From NCBI GenBank assembly GCA_030630075.1, contig DAOVNS010000019.1, positions 1 through 17,430 of the forward strand: DNA of 17,430 nt, written 5' to 3'. A program made the position numbers and the translations under genes. This DNA comes from a bacterium (GTDB lineage Bacteria > Dependentiae > Babeliae > Babeliales > UASB340). Below, piece by piece: positions 1-7,268 of the stretch (within the stretch, counting starts at the first letter, position 1; each line of letters starts with the position of its first letter). Below the pieces are notes generated by a model. That model ran no database searches. It saw only the letters and a program-made list of their open reading frames with translations, and was not told where the DNA came from.

Positions 1-674
1 ACAACTTTTGATACATGAATAAAATCGCGAGTTTGTTTTCCATCACCAAAAATAACTAAAGGCTTTTTGTGCATGAGGTTGTATTTAAATTTGGCGACGA
101 CTGCAGCGTATTCGCCGTTTATATTTTGTCTGTCGCCGTAAACATTAAAGTAGCGCAGTGATGCAGTGTTGATTTGAAAATCTTCTGAATACTGCTTGCA
201 AAGTTTTTCACTTTCTAGTTTATATTTTGCATACGGTGAAAGTGGTTTTGTAGAATCTTCTTCTTTACACTCTTCATCGCGATTTCCATAGATTGCAGAA
301 GATGAAGAAAAGATAAAGTTTTTAACTCCATTTTTTTTACAACCTTCAAGTAAGTTTTTTGTTCCGATCAGATTTATTTGTTTGCAAATTTTTGGATTTT
401 CAATTGATTGTGCAACTGATACCAAAGCAGCTAAATGAAAAACGGTATCTTGTTTTTTTGTAGCTTTAAGTGCTGTAAACGGATTTGCTATGTCTCCATG
501 AATTATATTTATGTATGGTAAAACACTTAAAAGATTTGTTAGTGTTCCGCTAGAAAAGTTATCAAGAATTGTAACCTTGGCTTTTTGTTTTACAAGTTCT
601 TCCACGATATGTGAACCAATGAATCCGGCTCCGCCTGTAACTAATACCTTTTTATCTTCATATACTTGCTTCAT
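1..674 (-). CDS. NAD-dependent sugar-nucleotide epimerase/dehydratase (GalE-like), 3' part missing
   Basis: This is an extended short-chain dehydrogenase of the UDP-sugar 4-epimerase type, expected to interconvert nucleotide sugars in the cytoplasm for surface polysaccharide. About 224 residues are visible; the C-terminal part lies beyond the window edge. Seen: start MKQVYEDKKVLVTGG; the Rossmann motif GGAGFIG (residues 14-20); D38 at the end of the second beta strand, typical for NAD binding; HLAA near 80; the catalytic serine stretch SSSSAIYG (123-130); and the catalytic pair Y148/K152 in YAKYK. RYFNVYG and the RDFIHV signature of this family follow. The ATG at 674 overlaps the end of the upstream oxidoreductase gene by 17 bases, so the two are translationally coupled. 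The exact sugar substrate cannot be read from this fragment; a UDP-GlcNAc or UDP-Glc 4-epimerase is most likely. Confidence 0.9.
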   Translation of the reverse strand, partial: MKQVYEDKKVLVTGGAGFIGSHIVEELVKQKAKVTILDNFSSGTLTNLLSVLPYINIIHGDIANPFTALKATKKQDTVFHLAALVSVAQSIENPKICKQINLIGTKNLLEGCKKNGVKNFIFSSSSAIYGNRDEECKEEDSTKPLSPYAKYKLESEKLCKQYSEDFQINTASLRYFNVYGDRQNINGEYAAVVAKFKYNLMHKKPLVIFGDGKQTRDFIHVSKV

Positions 675-2022
675 TACTTTCAAATCTCCCTTTGGGCGTT
701 TTAAGTTGCAGATTTTCCTTTTTTAATATTGATTCTGCACATTTTTTACCATCCAAAACTGCTTCTTGCATACTTGAGTACTTCCACTCTCCGTATCGTC
801 CTATTGAGTAAATTGATAGATCATTTAATTTTTTAAGTAATTTGGTTAAATTTTTTTCGCGCCAAAAATTATAAATAACATAAGCGTGAGGTAGATTTAG
901 TATCTTTTTAGTATTGATATTAGAGTTTGTTAATTTTAGGACTTCTAGGGTTTTGTTAATTGATTTTTCTGTAATATTGGTAATTTTTTTATTTGAAGTT
1001 TTATTTGATAAATAAGAAAATTCTCCATAAATCGCACTGTTATTTTTTGGCGCAGAATTTTTGTTGATATTGTGCCAAAAGCCAACGCGATAAAAGGGAG
1101 TGTTTTTTTGAGGAAAATACATCCAGTGCTTATTTGTGAGATTTTTTACATCAAAACCTAAGTTGAAATTAAGAACTGAATTGCATAATAAATTATCTGC
1201 ACATTTGCTTAAATTTGTAGAAGAACTTTCTGTGATTGTTTTTAATAAAAGATCTAATGGCATAGTTGTTATAAGTTTTTTGAATTTCTCTTTGTGTCCG
1301 TTTTCAAATAATATAACTTTATTTTTGAGATCTATATTGATGGCTTTGTAATTTGTATTTATTTTACTTTTTATGTTTTTTTCTAATTGTTTTATTAAGT
1401 AATAGATTCCTTCTTTTTTTGGATAATAAAAAGAGCTGTTATATCCAATGTGTCCATTGGTTGTTTTATTCAGTGCGCAACTTAGTATTGTTTTAAGGTT
1501 TGTTTGAGGAACAAATCGTCCTGTCCAAGAAGCGGTTATTTTTTTTGTATCGTATGAAAGTAACTTTTGGTTATATGGAAAAAAGAAATGTTTTCCAATG
1601 CCAGAACCGAAATATTTTAAAACCCATTCATAAAAACTTTTAGGTTTTCGAATATGTTTTTTTCTATTAATAAAACCATAAACGGAATCAATAATCTGTT
1701 CTTCTGCAAGGTTTCCCAAGTTCATCTGAAAAGGATATGGAATAAGTTTATTATCAAAGTGAATGCATGAATTTCGATAAACAAGATCGAAGTTTTGTAT
1801 TCCCGCGATTTTATTTAAAAAGTTTCTAAAATAATCATTATTTATGTGAAGTAAATGTCCTGTGAAATCAAATGTGAAGCCGTTTGGATAAAAGGATCTT
1901 AAAAGTCCTCCGGAAGTGTTTTCTTTTTCGAAAATTTTGAAGTCGTAAAAGCCATTTTGTTCTAGATGATAAGCAACGCTTAGTCCTGTGAGACCAGCTC
2001 CAAGTATCACAACTTCTGCCAC
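658..2022 (-). CDS. FAD-dependent oxidoreductase, UDP-galactopyranose mutase/protoporphyrinogen-oxidase-like
   Basis: This is a 454-residue flavoprotein. The N-terminus has the dinucleotide-binding motif GAGLTGLS (about residues 8-15), then a second-strand acid (FEKE) and SGGLLRS, the usual FAD-binding layout of the amine oxidase/UDP-galactopyranose mutase superfamily. The C-terminus has the flavin-contacting GRYGEWKYSSMQEAVLDG stretch found in such enzymes from polysaccharide gene clusters. True UDP-galactopyranose mutases are shorter (roughly 370-400 residues), so the precise reaction is uncertain. The start is GTG at 2022, supported by AGAGGA six bases upstream. The overlapping downstream epimerase points to nucleotide-sugar or envelope polysaccharide work rather than haem synthesis; that role is inferred from the neighbour. 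Confidence 0.85.
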   Translation of the reverse strand: MAEVVILGAGLTGLSVAYHLEQNGFYDFKIFEKENTSGGLLRSFYPNGFTFDFTGHLLHINNDYFRNFLNKIAGIQNFDLVYRNSCIHFDNKLIPYPFQMNLGNLAEEQIIDSVYGFINRKKHIRKPKSFYEWVLKYFGSGIGKHFFFPYNQKLLSYDTKKITASWTGRFVPQTNLKTILSCALNKTTNGHIGYNSSFYYPKKEGIYYLIKQLEKNIKSKINTNYKAINIDLKNKVILFENGHKEKFKKLITTMPLDLLLKTITESSSTNLSKCADNLLCNSVLNFNLGFDVKNLTNKHWMYFPQKNTPFYRVGFWHNINKNSAPKNNSAIYGEFSYLSNKTSNKKITNITEKSINKTLEVLKLTNSNINTKKILNLPHAYVIYNFWREKNLTKLLKKLNDLSIYSIGRYGEWKYSSMQEAVLDGKKCAESILKKENLQLKTPKGRFESNEASI

Positions 2023-2094
2023 TCTATTCCTCTTTTTAAAAAAACTACTTACATTTTTTATAGAGTAAAAAAAGAAAAAAGTCTATGCAGGTTT

Positions 2095-2625
2095 TTATGC
2101 TATTTTTTCTATTTCTAAAGAATTATCATCAGAAACAGTGAAGGTTCCAGCTTTTAAATGAGATTTGAATTTTTCAGGAAATGACAAAACTAAATAGTAT
2201 TTATTTACGGCAATTAGTTTTTTGTTTGGTTCAAAAACTAATTGTTGTTTTTCTTTATTCCATTTGCCATCACATATAAAATTCTTTTCTATCGGAATAG
2301 GATGATTGCTCCTTTCTTTTTTTTGATATAACGAAGCGCTAATTTGTTCTGTATCTAAATTTTCTCCGGACCATTGAAGGTTCATTCTTTTTAATTGAAT
2401 GGCATTTTTACTTTTAAGTGTGATCATCCATGACCATGCACAATCTAGATTGAATTCGTACCATGTATTTGTGGTAAGTAGCGTAAGAGTATCATTGAAG
2501 TAGTTAAAATAGTTGATATCTTGGTTTTCGATATTTTTTGGTTGCGCCGAATTTGCTAAAAATAAAATTAGTAAAAAATTTAGAATTAATAGTTTTGTTT
2601 CATATATCATTACTTTCCAACTCAT
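2095..2625 (-). CDS. exported protein of unknown function
   Basis: I do not recognise this family. The protein begins MSWKVMIYETKLL, followed by a strongly hydrophobic stretch LILNFLLILFLANSA, a likely signal peptide with a cleavage site near ANSA-QP. The mature part (about 145 residues) is rich in alternating polar and hydrophobic residues and aromatic positions, as in a beta-sandwich domain, and has only two cysteines. The ATG at 2625 is preferred over the in-frame TTG at 2640, because the TTG overlaps the purine-rich ribosome binding site GGGGGGAAG that serves the ATG. It lies between a TonB/TolA-like gene and the oxidoreductase gene on the same strand, so a periplasmic or outer-membrane role is plausible but unproven. 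Confidence 0.75.
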   Translation of the reverse strand: MSWKVMIYETKLLILNFLLILFLANSAQPKNIENQDINYFNYFNDTLTLLTTNTWYEFNLDCAWSWMITLKSKNAIQLKRMNLQWSGENLDTEQISASLYQKKERSNHPIPIEKNFICDGKWNKEKQQLVFEPNKKLIAVNKYYLVLSFPEKFKSHLKAGTFTVSDDNSLEIEKIA

Positions 2626-2729
2626 TTTTCTTCCCCCCAAATCAAATTATTTATTCTATCCCCATATCATATTAACAAATTTCATAAGTACAAAGGGAAG
2701 TAAAATGTCAAAATCAAAAAATATTTCTT

Positions 2730-3875
2730 TTATGTATTTATTTTAAAAACTCTTCCTGATTGATAAATTTTTTCATTGAAATGTTTTGGTACTGGAGGGA
2801 ATGGCGATGCTAGTTCAATGTTCCTGATTATTAAGTTATCAACCTTAGCGCATCCTGATGATTGTACGATTTCAATGTCAATTACGTCGCCATTTTCTTT
2901 GATTTTAAAACCAATAATAGCTGTTCCCTTTATAGTTGTTTCCATCCCTTGTTTCCAGATGTTTTGTAAATGCCATTGAATTCTCTCTTCATAAGAAATA
3001 TATTTTAATTCTTCAAAAGATGGTCTTTTATTATCATCGCCTTTGCGTTTTAACCAATCTTCACCCTTATCTTTTAAGTTCTCAATAAAGCCTTTTGTCA
3101 TAGAAACTATACTTTTGCGGGAAACTTTGATTGGAGCTTTGTCTTTTTGGCTGGTTCCAGGGGTTCTTATTTTAGTTATTTTTGGGAGTGGTGAAGCTTC
3201 ATGATTTGGTGAATCTTGAAGATGTTGTGCCTGCGAAACTAGGGCTTGTTTTTTCGCAATATCCTCGATTCTTTTTTGAAGCTCGTCCGCCATTTTATCC
3301 TCCATCGTAGCTTTAACGTCGGAGGATTCTTTTTTTATTTCTTCCGAAATGTTTCTATCTGCTATTTTATTTTTCTTGTCTTCGATTAGAGTTTGTTTTT
3401 TAGGCTTCTTTTTTTTGGATTCATTTTTTTTAATTACTTCTTTTTTTTCTACGGGCTTGTTCTTCAGTGTTTCTGTGGTAGCGGGGGTCGATTCTTTTTT
3501 TTCTGAGAGCAATTCAGGAGATTTTTTTTGAGGAATGGATTTTTGTGATGGTCCTTGAATATTATCTTCACCGGGTTGTTCATCCAGTGCTAAAAGTTTG
3601 GATTGGGGTGGTTTAAAACCTGCTTTGTCATCGAAAAGTACGGTTCCTCCAAAAATAGATTTTCTTGGTTTTAAACTTGCAGGAAGTTCGTTTTCGGGGA
3701 TTTGCGCAAGATTTGGAGGAGGCTTTTTTGGAAGAAATATTTTTGGAGTTTCTTTGAATGCAATATCTAATATGACTAAAAAAATTATTGCATGTATGAG
3801 TAGTGTCCACCAAAAAATGCGAATAAATTTTTCTTTTTGCTTTTTTTTCTTAAGACTTCTCTTTTCTTCATACAT
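2730..3875 (-). CDS. TonB/TolA-family energy-transducing envelope protein
   Basis: This 381-residue protein has the TonB layout. A basic cytoplasmic N-terminus (residues 1-17) is followed by a single membrane helix (about 18-40, FIRIFWWTLLIHAIIFLVIL) and a proline-rich start of the periplasmic part (KKPPP). A long Lys/Glu-rich linker (about 100-290) leads to a TonB C-terminal domain (about 300-381) with GTAIIGFKIKENGDVIDIEIVQSSG and the PFPPVP motif. In this family the C-terminal domain contacts outer-membrane proteins and the helix couples to ExbB/ExbD or TolQ/TolR, none of which is in the window. The long charged linker is TolA-like, so TonB versus TolA is open. The ATG at 3875 follows a GAGGAAGC ribosome binding site. 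Confidence 0.85.
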   Translation of the reverse strand: MYEEKRSLKKKKQKEKFIRIFWWTLLIHAIIFLVILDIAFKETPKIFLPKKPPPNLAQIPENELPASLKPRKSIFGGTVLFDDKAGFKPPQSKLLALDEQPGEDNIQGPSQKSIPQKKSPELLSEKKESTPATTETLKNKPVEKKEVIKKNESKKKKPKKQTLIEDKKNKIADRNISEEIKKESSDVKATMEDKMADELQKRIEDIAKKQALVSQAQHLQDSPNHEASPLPKITKIRTPGTSQKDKAPIKVSRKSIVSMTKGFIENLKDKGEDWLKRKGDDNKRPSFEELKYISYEERIQWHLQNIWKQGMETTIKGTAIIGFKIKENGDVIDIEIVQSSGCAKVDNLIIRNIELASPFPPVPKHFNEKIYQSGRVFKINT

Positions 3876-3952
3876 TAAGCTTCCTCTCTCATTCCCCCCA
3901 ATAACATCATTACGCTATGATTTTATATTTTTTTGAGAGATAAAGAAACCTA

Positions 3953-4927
3953 TTAGTTTTTTTCGATCCAAAACAGATTTTTCTTTTTATTTAATTTCCA
4001 AGATAAATAGAGTTGGTGCGATCCGCCGCGAGTATTGCTTAAAAATCTTAAAATTTCGTTAAAGTATTTATCGCTTGCGCTAAATGTTACTTTTTCTTTG
4101 TTGAGCCAATAGATCAGAATTCTTTTTTGTAAAACTTTATCTATATTCAAAAAGCTTTTTAGATTTCCACAATATAAGAGTTGTTCAGCTTTCAGTTTTT
4201 TTGTGAAAACTGTTTCAAAAGAGTTATGGGTCAGTTTTTTTAAGAAAAGTTCTTCTTCTTGCAGATGCTTAATCGTACTCTCGAACTTTGCATTAAAGCG
4301 ATCATCAGCTTTTTGGATTGCAGGAAGTACATACTTTCTGATTCTGTTTCTTAAAAAACAATCCGAATTATTTGTTTTATCAATGAGATATTTAATTTTG
4401 TTTTCTTCTAAATAATTTAAAATTTCTTGTTTGTTAATATTTAAAAGAGGGCGAATATAAAATGAATCTGTTTTTTTCATGCAAGTAAGTCCGCAAAGAC
4501 TACTTCCTCTAATAATTCGCCAAAAAAAAGTTTCTTGTTGATCTTGTTGATGATGTCCTAGTGCTACAAAATCTGCTTTTTCTTTTTTTAAAACATTCTC
4601 AAAGAAAGTACGTCTTAGCTTTCTACCGAGTTCTTCTTTTGAACCATTAAATTTTAGATTTGCGCAAAGATTGTTTGCGTGTTCGTGAATGAGAGGGATA
4701 TTGTTCTTATTACACAAGCTTTGGCAGAATTTAACATCTTCGATGGATTCTTTTCTCCAGCCGTGATCAAGATGTGCGGCGATTAATGTAATTTTGTTTT
4801 GATCATGTAAGTATTTTAAGAAATGAAATAAAAAAATTGAATCCGGACCACCAGACAATCCCAAGATAATTTTTAATTTTTTCTCGATGATGTTTTTTAT
4901 ATTTGTTTCTATTTTTTTAAAAAGCAT
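3953..4927 (-). CDS. tilS: tRNA(Ile)-lysidine synthase
   Basis: TilS uses ATP and lysine to convert the wobble cytidine of the CAU-anticodon tRNA-Ile to lysidine, letting it read AUA; it is essential in most bacteria. Seen: the PP-loop ATP pyrophosphatase motif SGGPDS at residues 25-30, then AHLDHGWR and the GHHQQDQQETFFWRIIRGSS stretch typical of the N-terminal catalytic domain. The LRNRIRKYVLP motif, also characteristic of TilS, follows. At 324 residues it is shorter than the E. coli enzyme (about 430) and lacks most of the C-terminal tRNA-binding region, as in many compact TilS proteins. No strong ribosome binding site precedes the ATG at 4927. It lies downstream of prfB on the same strand. 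Confidence 0.95.
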   Translation of the reverse strand: MLFKKIETNIKNIIEKKLKIILGLSGGPDSIFLFHFLKYLHDQNKITLIAAHLDHGWRKESIEDVKFCQSLCNKNNIPLIHEHANNLCANLKFNGSKEELGRKLRRTFFENVLKKEKADFVALGHHQQDQQETFFWRIIRGSSLCGLTCMKKTDSFYIRPLLNINKQEILNYLEENKIKYLIDKTNNSDCFLRNRIRKYVLPAIQKADDRFNAKFESTIKHLQEEELFLKKLTHNSFETVFTKKLKAEQLLYCGNLKSFLNIDKVLQKRILIYWLNKEKVTFSASDKYFNEILRFLSNTRGGSHQLYLSWKLNKKKNLFWIEKN

Positions 4928-4960
4928 AATTTATTAATTTTTTTATATTATCCTACTGCC

Positions 4961-4994
4961 CGATCGCCCTGAGGAGCGAAGCGTCTCGAAGGGT
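4961..4994. repeat. intergenic palindromic repeat, CCTGAG...CTCGAAGG type
   Basis: This short GC-rich hairpin stands out in the AT-rich gap between prfB and tilS. The arms CCCTGAG and CTC(GA)AGGG pair with a two-base bulge around the loop GAGCGAAGCGT. It resembles the element at 7229-7268, which has the same CCTGAG start and TCGAAGG end, so at least two diverged copies exist in the window. It may act as an RNA stabiliser or weak terminator between the two genes. Confidence 0.6.
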
Positions 4995-5011
4995 TTTTGT
5001 AAAAAGCATGT

Positions 5012-6097
5012 TTAATCTGTAAATTCGACCAAGTATTTTTCTATAAAATCCATTAATTCACCATCAAGAACTAAATCTGGTTGAGGTGATTCGTGGTTTG
5101 TTCTTAAATCTTTTACCATTTTATATGGGTGAAGAACATAAGATCTAATTTGTGAGCCCCATTCAATTTTTTTCTTTTCAACGGATTTTGCTTGTTCTCG
5201 TTTATCGCGTTCTTTTTTTTCTACTAACTTTGCCATTAACATTTTCATGGCTGTTTGTTTATTTTGTAACTGAGAACGTTCGTTTTGACATTGAACAACA
5301 ATGTTTGTTGGCAAGTGTGTTATTCTTACTGCGGAGTCTGTTTTATTAACGTGTTGTCCTCCGGCACCACCTGCTCGATATGTATCAATTCTTAAATCGT
5401 TTTCATCAATGTTTATTTGTTTATCTTCAACTTCTGGAATTACTGTTACTGCTGCAAAAGAAGTGTGACGCCTTTTATTTGAATCGAACGGAGAAATTCT
5501 TACAAGTCTGTGGATTCCTTTTTCACTTTTTAAAAAACCATTGGCGTATTTGCCTTTAATAAAAAGTGTTGCAGATTTTATTCCTGCTTCTTCGCCAGAT
5601 TGATAATCTAAAATATCAACTTTAAAATTTTCTCTTTCACAAAATCTTAAATACATACGTAGCAGTATATTTGCCCAATCTTGTGATTCGGTTCCGCCAG
5701 CACCAGAGTTAATGCTCAAAAAACAGCTTTTAAGATCTTCTGGTTTGCTTAAAAGAATTTCGAGTTTGAATTTGCTTATCTTTTTACAAAGATTGTAAAT
5801 TTCCGGTTTGATTTTATCTAACTCTTCTTCGTTTTCTTCAAAAAGCTCAAGTAGTTCTTGATTTTCTTTATATCCTTGAGTGATTTGTGTGTATTCTTCG
5901 TTTAGATCTTTTAATTGTTGATATTCTTTTAAAATTTCTGTACGTTTTGGGCTTTGCCAAAAATCTTCTTGATTTATCTGCGTATGAAGTTTTTCGTATT
6001 TTTCTTTTAAGTTTGAATTTTGCCAAAAATCTTGAATAGCTCCAAGGTTTGGTTCTGCTTCTTTTAACTTTTCGCGTAACTCTTCAAGTATTAGCAT
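5012..6097 (-). CDS. prfB: peptide chain release factor 2
   Basis: RF2 recognises UGA and UAA stop codons and triggers peptide release on the ribosome. Seen: the stop-codon-reading tripeptide SPF at residues 202-204 (RF1 would have PxT) and the GGQ motif at 246-248 within GGAGGQHVNKTDSAVRITH. The N-terminus is a helical coiled-coil-like domain, and the total of 361 residues is normal for RF2. The reading frame is continuous from the ATG at 6097, so the programmed +1 frameshift at an early UGA that many bacteria use for autoregulation is absent. The ribosome binding site (AAAGAAA) is weak. It is followed by a palindromic repeat and tilS. Confidence 0.97.
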   Translation of the reverse strand: MLILEELREKLKEAEPNLGAIQDFWQNSNLKEKYEKLHTQINQEDFWQSPKRTEILKEYQQLKDLNEEYTQITQGYKENQELLELFEENEEELDKIKPEIYNLCKKISKFKLEILLSKPEDLKSCFLSINSGAGGTESQDWANILLRMYLRFCERENFKVDILDYQSGEEAGIKSATLFIKGKYANGFLKSEKGIHRLVRISPFDSNKRRHTSFAAVTVIPEVEDKQINIDENDLRIDTYRAGGAGGQHVNKTDSAVRITHLPTNIVVQCQNERSQLQNKQTAMKMLMAKLVEKKERDKREQAKSVEKKKIEWGSQIRSYVLHPYKMVKDLRTNHESPQPDLVLDGELMDFIEKYLVEFTD

Positions 6098-6214
6098 AAT
6101 GGTTTCTTTGCTTTTATATTCAGATTTAATTAAGTGATTTACCTTTCTAAGTATAGAAAAAGGTAGAAATGGAGCAAGAATGAAAGAAAAGTTAATGAAA
6201 AGTTCTAATTAATT

Positions 6215-6424
6215 TTAGACTTTTGGACCTTTTCGGTCTTCTTGTGGCTTTGACCATATACGTTTAGGAAAATGTGCTTTTAAATAAATTTTAGTTTTTG
6301 TAGCAATTTTACCGATTGTTCTTAGTGGGCCATAATTTGATTTTTTGTGATGCAATTCACCGTCTTCTTCGAGGTTTGGATGTTTTTTTGTTTTGAATAA
6401 ATCAGTGATTTTCCATTTCTTCAT
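6215..6424 (-). CDS. small basic protein of unknown function
   Basis: This is a 69-residue lysine- and arginine-rich protein with no membrane segment and no recognisable domain. It is credible as a gene because AAGGAGA lies about six bases upstream of the ATG at 6424, one of the clearest ribosome binding sites in the window, and because it fills its interval neatly upstream of prfB. Its charge pattern (basic ends, an acidic NLEEDGE segment near residue 18) would suit nucleic-acid or ribosome binding, but that is a guess. Confidence 0.65.
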   Translation of the reverse strand: MKKWKITDLFKTKKHPNLEEDGELHHKKSNYGPLRTIGKIATKTKIYLKAHFPKRIWSKPQEDRKGPKV

Positions 6425-6546
6425 AATAATCTCCTTTGCTTTATTGATGGCGCTTTTACATTATTTATAATACAGATTTGGCTTGTTTTGGGTCAACAAA
6501 GTTGATTTTTATATTGTTTTTGTTGTCAAAAAATTTGGAAATGTTA

Positions 6547-6575
6547 TTGCAAGTATGTAAAAATCATTATATAAT
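6547..6575 (+). promoter_or_regulatory. promoter of the tRNA-Ile/tRNA-Ala cluster
   Basis: The -35 hexamer TTGCAA and a perfect -10 TATAAT are separated by 17 bases. The -10 ends about 21 bases before the mature 5' end of tRNA-Ile. The same -35 hexamer is used by the rRNA promoter at 16818. Confidence 0.8.
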
Positions 6576-6596
6576 TCAAACATCAAGTTGAGTTTG

Positions 6597-6673
6597 GGGC
6601 CTATAGCTCAGTTGGTTAGAGCACTCCGCTGATAACGGAGAGGTCAGTCGTTCGAGTCGACTTAGGCCCACCA
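6597..6673 (+). tRNA. tRNA-Ile (anticodon GAU)
   Basis: This is a 77-base cloverleaf. The acceptor stem GGGCCTA/TAGGCCC is perfect and is followed by discriminator A and an encoded CCA. The D arm is GCTC...GAGC. The anticodon stem CTCCG/CGGAG carries loop CTGATAA with anticodon GAT, reading AUC/AUU. The T stem AGTCG/CGACT has loop TTCGAGT. It is the first gene of a tRNA operon followed by tRNA-Ala. In many bacteria this pair sits between 16S and 23S rRNA; here it lies 10 kb from the 16S start. Confidence 0.97.
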
Positions 6674-6709
6674 TCCTTTGCCCTACGTGGCTACGGATGG
6701 CAGGCCATC
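6671..6709 (+). repeat. tRNA-end hairpin repeat, copy 1
   Basis: The repeat starts inside the tRNA: the encoded CCA forms the beginning of the stem CCATCC, which pairs with GGATGG across GCC-CTACGT-GGC. It ends with the palindrome GATGGCAGGCCATC-like tail (here GGATGGCAGGCCATC). The same unit follows each of the three tRNA genes in this cluster. Confidence 0.85.
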
Positions 6710-6741
6710 GGTTGAAACTCTTTTAAAAAATTGAAATTCTC

Positions 6742-6753
6742 GGGGGTATAGCT
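6742..6753 (+). pseudogene. tRNA-Ala relic (5' end only)
   Basis: GGGGGTATAGCT is identical to the first 12 bases of the tRNA-Ala gene at 6817 and is preceded by the same TTGAAATT-type upstream context, but it breaks off in the D stem and joins directly to a diverged tRNA-end repeat. This looks like a tRNA-Ala copy that lost its body by internal deletion. It cannot make a functional tRNA. Confidence 0.75.
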
Positions 6754-6790
6754 TCCTCCTTCGCCCTACGTGGCTTCGGTGGACAGGACG
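6754..6790 (+). repeat. tRNA-end hairpin repeat, diverged copy 2
   Basis: This copy shares the core TTCGCCCTACGTGGCTTCGG with the other copies (GCC-CTACGT-GGC is invariant) and has outer arms TCCTCC/GGTGGA with one mismatch. It is attached to the truncated tRNA-Ala relic just upstream instead of a complete tRNA. Confidence 0.7.
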
Positions 6791-6816
6791 CTATTAGCTC
6801 GTTTTTGAAATTAAAC

Positions 6817-6892
6817 GGGGGTATAGCTCAGTTGGTAGAGCGTCCGCCTTGCACGCGGAAGGCCAGCGGTTCGAATCCGCTTACCTCCACCA
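6817..6892 (+). tRNA. tRNA-Ala (anticodon UGC)
   Basis: This is a 76-base cloverleaf. The acceptor stem GGGGGTA/TACCTCC includes the G3-U70 wobble pair that defines alanine identity, then discriminator A and encoded CCA. The anticodon stem TCCGC/GCGGA has loop CTTGCAC with anticodon TGC. The T stem AGCGG/CCGCT is perfect, with loop TTCGAAT. It is co-transcribed with tRNA-Ile; an intrinsic terminator follows at 6955. Confidence 0.97.
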
Positions 6893-6928
6893 TCCTACGC
6901 CCTACGTGGCTATGGATGGCAGGCCATC
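6890..6928 (+). repeat. tRNA-end hairpin repeat, copy 3
   Basis: This unit again begins at the encoded CCA of the tRNA: CCATCC, then TACGCC-CTACGT-GGCTAT, then GGATGG and GCAGGCCATC. A run of five T follows directly, so the small hairpin GATGG-CAGG-CCATC plus T tract also looks terminator-like. Confidence 0.85.
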
Positions 6929-6954
6929 TTTTTAAAGGTTTGGCATAAAAAATT

Positions 6955-6992
6955 AAAAGAGACTTATTTAAATATTAATAAGTCTCTTTTTT
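6955..6992 (+). terminator. intrinsic terminator of the tRNA-Ile/tRNA-Ala operon
   Basis: A perfect 14-base-pair stem (AAAAGAGACTTATT with AATAAGTCTCTTTT) encloses an 8-base loop and runs into TTTTTTG. It ends the first tRNA transcript and separates it from the third tRNA gene at 7101. Confidence 0.9.
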
Positions 6993-7100
6993 GTTTTGGA
7001 CCAAAATATTTTATAAAATCTTCTATACAGATTAATACTTTTTTAGCATAATTATTTTATAAAAATTGAAATTTTATGTAGTTAGTTTTTGAAATTATAC

Positions 7101-7176
7101 GGGGGTGTAGCTCAGTTGGTAGAGCGTCTGTTTCGCTAACAGAAGGCCAGGGGTTCGATTCCGCTCACCTCCACCA
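7101..7176 (+). tRNA. tRNA-Ala-like gene with anticodon CGC, atypical
   Basis: This is a 76-base cloverleaf derived from the tRNA-Ala gene at 6817. It shares the upstream TTTTTGAAATTA context, D arm, variable loop and acceptor stem (GGGGGTG/CACCTCC), keeping the G3-U70 alanine identity pair, discriminator A and encoded CCA. The anticodon arm is entirely different: stem TCTGT/ACAGA, loop TTCGCTA, anticodon CGC, which would read GCG (Ala). Two defects stand out: position 37 is T where tRNAs nearly always have a purine, and the T stem AGGGG/CCGCT has a G-G mismatch where the sister gene has C-G. It may be functional but poor, or a decaying duplicate. No own promoter is obvious. Confidence 0.75.
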
Positions 7177-7211
7177 TCCTACGCCTACGTGGCTATGGAT
7201 GGCAGGCCACC
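7174..7211 (+). repeat. tRNA-end hairpin repeat, copy 4 (interrupted)
   Basis: CCATCC-TACGCC-TACGT-GGCTAT-GGATGG follows the CCA of the third tRNA. The downstream tail is interrupted by a second palindromic repeat (7229-7268) and then restarts as GGATGGCAGGCCATC at 7270. Confidence 0.8.
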
Positions 7212-7228
7212 AGCTGTTGCCTTTTCCG

Positions 7229-7268
7229 GTCATCCTGAGTGCCGAGCAACGCGAGGTGTATCGAAGGA
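7229..7268. repeat. palindromic repeat of the TCATCCTGAG...TCGAAGGA type, nested in a tRNA-end repeat
   Basis: The outer ends TCATCC and GGA plus the GC-rich interior GTGCCGAGCAACGCGAGGTG make an imperfect hairpin. On both sides stands GGATGGCAGGCCA (7199-7209 and 7270-7282 regions), and the sequence beyond (TCTTTTTTAAAGG) matches that after copy 3. This suggests the element inserted into, or recombined within, copy 4. A diverged relative is at 4961-4994. Confidence 0.65.

Noticed and set aside
2704..2745. Short plus-strand frame after AAAGGGAAGT
   Set aside because: Only 13 codons, overlapping the end of the TonB-like gene on the other strand.
7101..7176. Reading the third tRNA as tRNA-Ser (GCU)
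   Set aside because: Shifting the loop to give GCT destroys the anticodon stem and loses T33; the G3-U70 pair, the short variable loop and the rest of the body are alanine-type.
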